From contig JAQGHU010000010.1 of assembly GCA_028291515.1 (NCBI GenBank), positions 1 through 38,312 on the forward strand: a stretch of DNA of 38,312 bases, written 5' to 3'. The DNA comes from Schlesneria sp. (GTDB taxonomy: Bacteria; Planctomycetota; Planctomycetia; Planctomycetales; Planctomycetaceae). The notes below the pieces were generated by a model, which was not told the origin of the DNA, searched no databases, and was given only the letters and a program-made list of their open reading frames with translations. The translations under genes were made by a program, and so were the position numbers. Below, one piece after another: positions 34,470-38,312 of the stretch (the stretch's first letter is position 1; every line of letters starts with the position of its first letter).

Positions 34470-35672
34470 TCAATAGTCGCTCGACAGCCGGATCATCCCG
34501 GTATCGCCCGGATTGTAGTTGCCAATTCCCGAAGCATATTCCACAGCACGGCCGAAAACCCAACCTGCTTCCAAACGGCAGCTATGACGTTTCTCGCCTC
34601 GACGTTCCCATCCCACGAGCAACCGGTAGTCCCGAAGCGTCACGATGTCATGCACCGCACCAAGTCGCTGGATCGAAAACGAGTTGCCGCCCAGCTCACC
34701 GGCGATATAGCCCCAATGTCGGCCCTCTTCGGCACGGCTTAATCGCCACGCCGCTTTGGGTCGAGGGAACACCAGATCGAATTCCTTGCTCCCGTCCGTT
34801 GGCTTGTAGATGAATCCGGCCACAGGCAGCAGCTTGATATCTTCGCGGTCCAGATCGGTGATTCCCGCGACCAGTTTCAATTCTTCATTCATCTTGAACG
34901 TGTTCACCGCCTGCCAGGGCAAGCGAAACAACTGATAGCCTTTGTTGGCGAAGTCGGTGTTCCAACTAGGGCTGACCACGACGTCGAACGACCAGTCGTC
35001 ACTCGCTTTGATTCCCGCGCCGACATCGACAAACAGGCTGAACAGATAGGGAGGAAGATCGGTCGTATCCGGTCCATTGAGCCAGCGGAACGCATGGCCA
35101 CCACTGATTCGAAAAGACGCTCGATCAGCAGCCGCATAGTCCACGACCGCCAGATCGCGGCCGACCCATTCGAGAATCCCCAGCTGATTGCCCGTCCCGG
35201 CGATCCAACCAAATGAATGCTGCTGCGTTGCCGGAGATTCCTGTTTCTCACCGGTCCCCTTTTCCGCTTCGATCGCCGCACCATCGATCGCAACGGCATC
35301 GCCTTGCAGCGTACCAATCGACAGAGCAGAGTCGTCAGGCCCGGGTGGCTCGATGGATAGCAAATCTTCGGGCTGAAGCTCGGGTTCCTGATGAGTGTTC
35401 ACGCCAAAGTATGCCTGTCCCGCGTCATCATCATCACTGACCAGCCGAACGACCTCACGCAGCGACTCGACAGAAGTTCGCAACGTAAAGTAGGACGGCT
35501 TTGGCGGTGATGTGCGACGGATCGGTCGAAGCAGCAACGGAGAATCTGACCGTACCACAGACTGCAGGTGTGGCCAGGACATCGAATTCGGCGGAGCAAA
35601 TGGCTGAGCCCCCTGAACCGCAGGCGCGGTCCAGACGACGATCGTCACGACAAGCAGGAAGCACTTCTGCAA
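34470..35672 (-). CDS. Exported protein, possibly beta-rich outer-membrane type
   Basis: About 400 residues if started at a TTG (35672), giving an N-terminus QKCFLLVVTIVVWTAPAVQGAQPF, a good signal peptide. A longer frame opens at a GTG at 35786, but its first residues lie over a GTAG-headed palindrome and a C-rich stretch (encoding TPLPPFP), so it is less likely. The mature protein has a linker rich in Ser/Pro/Glu and then alternating strands such as SFRISGGHAFRWLNG, PYLFSLFVDVGAGIKAS and WSFDVVVSPSWNTDF, and it ends on an aromatic-flanked strand (GMIRLSSDY), a pattern suggestive of a beta-barrel. The family was not recognised. Confidence 0.6.
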   Translation of the reverse strand: MQKCFLLVVTIVVWTAPAVQGAQPFAPPNSMSWPHLQSVVRSDSPLLLRPIRRTSPPKPSYFTLRTSVESLREVVRLVSDDDDAGQAYFGVNTHQEPELQPEDLLSIEPPGPDDSALSIGTLQGDAVAIDGAAIEAEKGTGEKQESPATQQHSFGWIAGTGNQLGILEWVGRDLAVVDYAAADRASFRISGGHAFRWLNGPDTTDLPPYLFSLFVDVGAGIKASDDWSFDVVVSPSWNTDFANKGYQLFRLPWQAVNTFKMNEELKLVAGITDLDREDIKLLPVAGFIYKPTDGSKEFDLVFPRPKAAWRLSRAEEGRHWGYIAGELGGNSFSIQRLGAVHDIVTLRDYRLLVGWERRGEKRHSCRLEAGWVFGRAVEYASGIGNYNPGDTGMIRLSSDY

Positions 35673-35694
35673 TGTGGTGGCCCGAGGAATCGAA

Positions 35695-35713
35695 GGGAAT
35701 GGGGGGAGGGGGG
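35695..35713. promoter_or_regulatory. G-tract run upstream of the exported protein's likely start
   Basis: The plus strand has a G3 run and two G6 runs separated by AAT and A, opposite the 5' region of the minus-strand gene. The transcript would be C-rich, like the ubiX leader. A quadruplex would need one G6 run to be split between two tetrad columns. Confidence 0.35.
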
Positions 35714-35769
35714 TGATATCAGTTCCTAGAGAATCGATCAAGACACGCTGTCTCGTGTATTTCTCTCCT

Positions 35770-35794
35770 GTAGCCAAGGTCGCCAAGACCTTGG
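35770..35794 (+). repeat. GTAG-headed hairpin
   Basis: GTAG is followed by a perfect 8-bp stem CCAAGGTC/GACCTTGG with a 5-base loop. It overlaps the extreme 5' end of the long version of the exported-protein frame, which argues against the GTG start at 35786. It shares the GTAG head and hairpin layout with the elements at 204-225, 235-257, 4842-4907 and 34360-34450, but has a different stem. Confidence 0.6.
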
Positions 35795-36279
35795 GCCGAC
35801 CTCGTCATGATTGCAAGATTGACCACCCAGAACTGGCAATCTTTACGATTTCCGGGAGTCAAATCGAACCCCTTGTCAATTGTGCAAAAAAATCAAGAAG
35901 ACAGCCGATTTTGCAATTTCTGCCAATCAACCGACGACTTGGCACGGTTCGTATGAAATCTGCTGAGCAGGCTCAACCCGAGCAGTTTACCTGACCGATA
36001 CTCTTTGGTGTCGGGCAGTTGCCCCGACGGATGATCCAGAGACGGATCTCAGCCATCATCAGCAGCCATTGTCTGGGAAGACGACGTTCCCACCATTGAG
36101 CCAGTCACGCGGCAGCCTGTTTGGAGACAGAAGCCGCAAATTGGGAACGAATCATGCTCGAACAATCACAAGCCCGGTTGAATCGCCAAGCGTTTGTCGG
36201 CTATTATCTCGATTCAAGGGAAGATGTCGGGCCGCACAAGCGGATGAATATCTCCGACGCTCTGAAAAGGAAGGGTGAC
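35795..36279. other. Intergenic region upstream of flgM
   Basis: Nearly 500 bases with no supported gene; an AT-rich part lies at about 35835-35950. GCCGATTT at 35904-35911 resembles the -10 of flagellar sigma-28 promoters, but its -35 (CAAAAAAA) is poor and it lies about 370 bases before flgM. A 6-bp GTCGGG/CCCGAC hairpin is at 36010-36028. An open frame through 36121-36279 is continuous with flgM but reads unlike family members. Confidence 0.4.
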
Positions 36280-36594
36280 ATGGACGTCTCTGGCTTGGGA
36301 TCGGTACACGGCAGTGGCTCCGTGCGATCTACGAATCCCGCCGGCTCAACGGCCCCCGCCAATCAAACGGCCGGCAAAGCCCCATCCGCCATGTCCGCTC
36401 CACAGGACGAACTGCAGATTTCGACCACCGGTCAAATGCTGGACCGCATGAGCGAAACGCCCGCCGCCCGCGCCGAACGGATTGCCCAGATTAAGGATGC
36501 GATCGAAAACGGCGATTACGACACCGACGAAAAGTTGGACGCGGCCCTATCGCGGATGTTTGAAGTGCATGGCTTCGATTTGGGTGACGAATAG
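36280..36594 (+). CDS. flgM: FlgM-like anti-sigma-28 factor
   Basis: A 104-residue protein, MDVSGLGSVHGSGSVR at the start (planctomycete FlgM proteins commonly begin with an 'I.G...VHG' motif), a Ser/Ala/Pro-rich disordered middle, then DELQISTTGQMLDRM and ARAERIAQIKDAIENGDYD, followed by LDAALSRMFEVHGFDLGDE. This C-terminal helix pair is what binds sigma-28 (FliA) to delay late flagellar genes until the hook-basal body is complete and FlgM is exported. The start at 36280 has GGAAGGG just upstream and fits the family; a frame from 36121 or 36154 would add about 40-50 residues not seen in relatives. No other flagellar gene is in the window. Confidence 0.82.
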   Translation: MDVSGLGSVHGSGSVRSTNPAGSTAPANQTAGKAPSAMSAPQDELQISTTGQMLDRMSETPAARAERIAQIKDAIENGDYDTDEKLDAALSRMFEVHGFDLGDE

Positions 36595-36623
36595 GGGTTA
36601 CGGCAGGAGTGATCGGAGGAGAC

Positions 36624-37460
36624 ATGTCCGAAGCTGGCGCAGCGTCGAACAAGCAGTCGGGATCCTCTGATCTACACCGGGTATTGTTGCGAAGCAGATG
36701 GGGAGCGCGGCTGGCAGCCTTGCTCCTGGGGATAATGGTGATCGCTGCGGCCGCGCAGGCCTATCATCTAACACTGCACCGAAGCCCATACGACCCGTTC
36801 GGACGCATGCTTCTTCGCGATGCGCCTGGTGCGTGGCTGGATATCTCTCACGCCATTCTCAGGTTGGTTTTTGCTGCTTGGTTTTTGAAAATCAATCTGC
36901 GTTATCTTCGCTTGCTTAGACATCAGAGACTAGAGAATGATCGGTTCATCGGTCATTCTACAAGTTCCGAAACGCCCCTCCAAACGGATGTCGTCGAAAC
37001 CTTCGACACCCATCAATTCGTCGAACTCTCCTCTCATTTCTGGACTGTCGCGGGTTGGGGGGTGATGTGCAGTATCATTTGGTCTTGTTTTTTCATCGCG
37101 GGGCTTCTCGGACTGCTGCCGCAATTCTCCACGGCGTGGGAACCGAAAAGAATAGTTTTCTCGAACGCTGCCCGCCCGCCAACGAGTGTTGAATTCCGCG
37201 AAGAGCGCCACCCAGATCATCTAGGGGTCAGCAAATATGAATACTTCGTTAAGGAACCAGTCGGTAAGCTGATCTATCTGGGAAGCGAATCCATCATTGA
37301 TATCAATGACATCGCTCGCGCAAAGCCAGATGTGGACGACGAAGGTCGAGCCATCCTAAATGTTTCACTGACAGACACGGGAGCTGCAAAATTTAACACA
37401 GCAACCAAGTCCCTCATCGGCAAACGGATCGCAATCCTGTTCAACGGCCTGAGAGTCTGA
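36624..37460 (+). CDS. Membrane protein with SecDF P1-head-like C-terminus
   Basis: A 278-residue protein. The N-terminus is polar, with membrane helices at about 27-47, 70-90 (ISHAILRLVFAAWFLKIN) and 145-165 (VAGWGVMCSIIWSCFFIAGLLGLL). The periplasmic tail from about 175 ends in KLIYLGSESIIDINDIARA, then ILNVSLTDTGAAKFNTATKS and GKRIAILFNGLRV, which resembles the P1 head subdomain of SecD/SecDF ('V.f.L...GA..F...T...G..lAI.ldG'). The true SecD head continues for some 20 more residues; this protein stops there, so it may be a truncated or minimal version. The ATG at 36624 follows GGAGGA and lies 29 bases after flgM. Confidence 0.6.
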   Translation: MSEAGAASNKQSGSSDLHRVLLRSRWGARLAALLLGIMVIAAAAQAYHLTLHRSPYDPFGRMLLRDAPGAWLDISHAILRLVFAAWFLKINLRYLRLLRHQRLENDRFIGHSTSSETPLQTDVVETFDTHQFVELSSHFWTVAGWGVMCSIIWSCFFIAGLLGLLPQFSTAWEPKRIVFSNAARPPTSVEFREERHPDHLGVSKYEYFVKEPVGKLIYLGSESIIDINDIARAKPDVDDEGRAILNVSLTDTGAAKFNTATKSLIGKRIAILFNGLRV

Positions 37461-37641
37461 AAGAAATTGCCGATTCCATTAATGGCGAATCTAAAGAATA
37501 AACCAATTCAGACTGCTGAACCGCCCGAACCCATCAACTCATATTGATCTGTGTAGGTCGTCATCTCAGCTTCGTTGGAAAAACAACGCCAACAGCGCAA
37601 TATAGAGGTGGCCAGATCTAAACGATTCAGGAGTTGGTTGA

Positions 37642-38139
37642 GTGTCCGAATTGACTGCGATGCCAGTTGCCGTACCACCCGTCGACAAGTTCCGCGAGTT
37701 CTTGCTGACCAAAGGGATGCGACTGACCCCAGAACGTGAAGCCATTGTCGACGCCGTTTACGCGTCCCACGAGCATTTCGATGCCGATGTTTGGGTTGAA
37801 AAGCTTGAGCGTCGCAAGGGTGGGCCGCGAGCCAGCCGCAGCACTGTTTACCGCACGCTGAGTCTCCTCGAGGAAGCAGGCCTGATCCGCAAGGTCGCTC
37901 GATCCAACGATCGCGAAGTCTACGAACACGACTATGGCTACCCGCAACACGATCACCTGATCTGCAAGAAATGCGGCGACATGATCGAGTTCCCCAACGA
38001 ACTCATCGCCGAAGCGCTGGAACGCGTCGCCGCAGAACACGGCTTCCGCATGTCAGGTCATCGCCTGGAAGTTGAAGGCATCTGCTCCAACTGTTCACGT
38101 CCGCCACAGCGACTACATCGCAAGTTGGACATGATCTGA
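37642..38139 (+). CDS. Fur family transcriptional regulator
   Basis: A 165-residue regulator. KFREFLLTKGMRLTPEREAIVDAVYAS is the winged-helix start, ASRSTVYRTLSLLEEAGLIRKV the DNA-recognition helix, and HDHLICKKCGDMIEF plus GICSNCSRP give two CxxC pairs (C108/C111 and C148/C151) for structural zinc. H103 and H105 could join a regulatory metal site. Members sense iron (Fur), zinc (Zur), manganese (Mur) or peroxide (PerR). The binding residues do not decide which, although the CxxC pairs with HxH are common to Fur and PerR. The GTG at 37642 is supported by AGGAG (37629-37633) eight bases upstream. No metal-transport gene is adjacent. Confidence 0.93.
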   Translation: MSELTAMPVAVPPVDKFREFLLTKGMRLTPEREAIVDAVYASHEHFDADVWVEKLERRKGGPRASRSTVYRTLSLLEEAGLIRKVARSNDREVYEHDYGYPQHDHLICKKCGDMIEFPNELIAEALERVAAEHGFRMSGHRLEVEGICSNCSRPPQRLHRKLDMI

Positions 38140-38241
38140 CAGTGTCCGAAAAGGCCTGAAAGGCCGAAACATATCAGTCAGGGGTTCTTAGAGCACATTT
38201 GAAAATGATCTTCACTCCGAGGTGTGGTTTGGAGTAACTTT

Positions 38242-38262
38242 CCTGAGTTCATGTGACTCAGG
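38242..38262 (+). promoter_or_regulatory. Hairpin overlapping the transposase ribosome site
   Basis: CCTGAGT (38242-38248) pairs perfectly with ACTCAGG (38256-38262), and the last G bases run into the GGGAGGAG ribosome site. It could reduce translation of the transposase, as in other insertion sequences that restrain their own expression. Inference from complementarity. Confidence 0.4.
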
Positions 38263-38271
38263 GAGGAGACG

Positions 38272-38312
38272 ATGATGGCAGCGCCATTGGCGATGGATTT
38301 GCGGACGCGCGT
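38272..38312 (+). CDS. Partial transposase, IS630-like N-terminus
   Basis: The reading frame from ATG gives MMAAPLAMDLRTR and runs off the window. The 'MA.PLSMDLR.RV' opening is characteristic of IS630-family transposases with an N-terminal helix-turn-helix. GGAGG (38262-38266) precedes it by five to eight bases; 38275 is an alternative ATG. Only 13 residues are visible, so the call rests on this opening. Confidence 0.5.
   Translation, partial: MMAAPLAMDLRTR

Larger units (their letters stand above)
38185..38312 (+). mobile_element. Left end of a probable IS630-type insertion sequence
   Basis: The window ends inside a transposase-like start (from 38272). The left terminal inverted repeat cannot be placed without the right end; it should lie in about 38185-38215. 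A TA dinucleotide expected at IS630 insertion sites could not be assigned with certainty. Confidence 0.35.

Noticed and set aside
36121..36279. An N-terminal extension of flgM
   Set aside because: The extension does not resemble FlgM, whose usual N-terminal motif begins at 36280 with a ribosome site.
1..38312. CRISPR array, tRNA or rRNA genes
   Set aside because: No regularly spaced identical direct repeats with unique spacers, and no cloverleaf or rRNA-like segment, were seen by eye.

Overview
The window reads as a chromosomal segment of a planctomycete (order Planctomycetales or a close relative; inference). The grounds are moderate GC content, many protein types common in that phylum (DUF1570, DUF2721, an M41-type peptidase domain without its AAA partner, a fused GldF/GldG transporter with DUF4340, a FlgM beginning MDVSGLGSVHG, and a large cytochrome c/glucose-sorbosone dehydrogenase fusion), and GTAG-headed palindromes between genes. 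No rRNA, tRNA or CRISPR array was seen.

Layout. 1-285 holds two palindromic elements. 286-3628 is a minus-strand run: TRIC-type channel, DUF1570 protein, M41-like peptidase, DUF2721 membrane protein. 3976-4833 is a secreted alpha/beta hydrolase. 4900-7376 (minus) holds a polysaccharide flippase, a methyltransferase and a tiny upstream ORF. 7510-13712 (plus) holds a von Willebrand A-like membrane protein, two small paralogous membrane proteins with overlapping stop and start, an LCAT-like lipoprotein lipase and a secreted hypothetical protein closed by a clear intrinsic terminator. 13821-13932 is a perfect paired inverted repeat. 13940-23081 (minus) holds a thioredoxin-like protein and a four-gene block: SurA/PpiD-like chaperone, ABC ATPase, fused permease-GldG, DUF4340. 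topA (23447-26116) diverges from that block and ends in a strong terminator. It is followed on the plus strand by a diheme cytochrome/sugar dehydrogenase lipoprotein, an SMI1/KNR4 protein and a serine beta-lactamase-like hydrolase. 31193-34242 (minus) is a ubiD-ubiE-ubiX cluster for quinone biosynthesis. 34470-35786 is an exported protein with an uncertain start. The right end holds flgM, a membrane protein with a SecDF-head-like tail, a Fur-family regulator and the first codons of a probable IS630-type transposase.

How the genes work together. The 23081-14690 block looks like one functional unit at the cell envelope: a membrane-anchored folding factor feeding or assisting a Gld-type ABC transporter. 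UbiD, UbiE and UbiX fit decarboxylation and C-methylation of a (mena)quinone ring. Flippase and methyltransferase suggest surface glycan export.

The most noteworthy points are: (i) several different GTAG-headed hairpins, mostly in inverted pairs, two of which supply the TAG stop codon of a gene; (ii) a segment of the GldG-like protein that resembles the beta domain of flagellar hook-associated FlgL; (iii) a leader before the lipase with mutually exclusive stems; (iv) G-tract runs opposite the start regions of ubiX and of the 34470-35786 gene.
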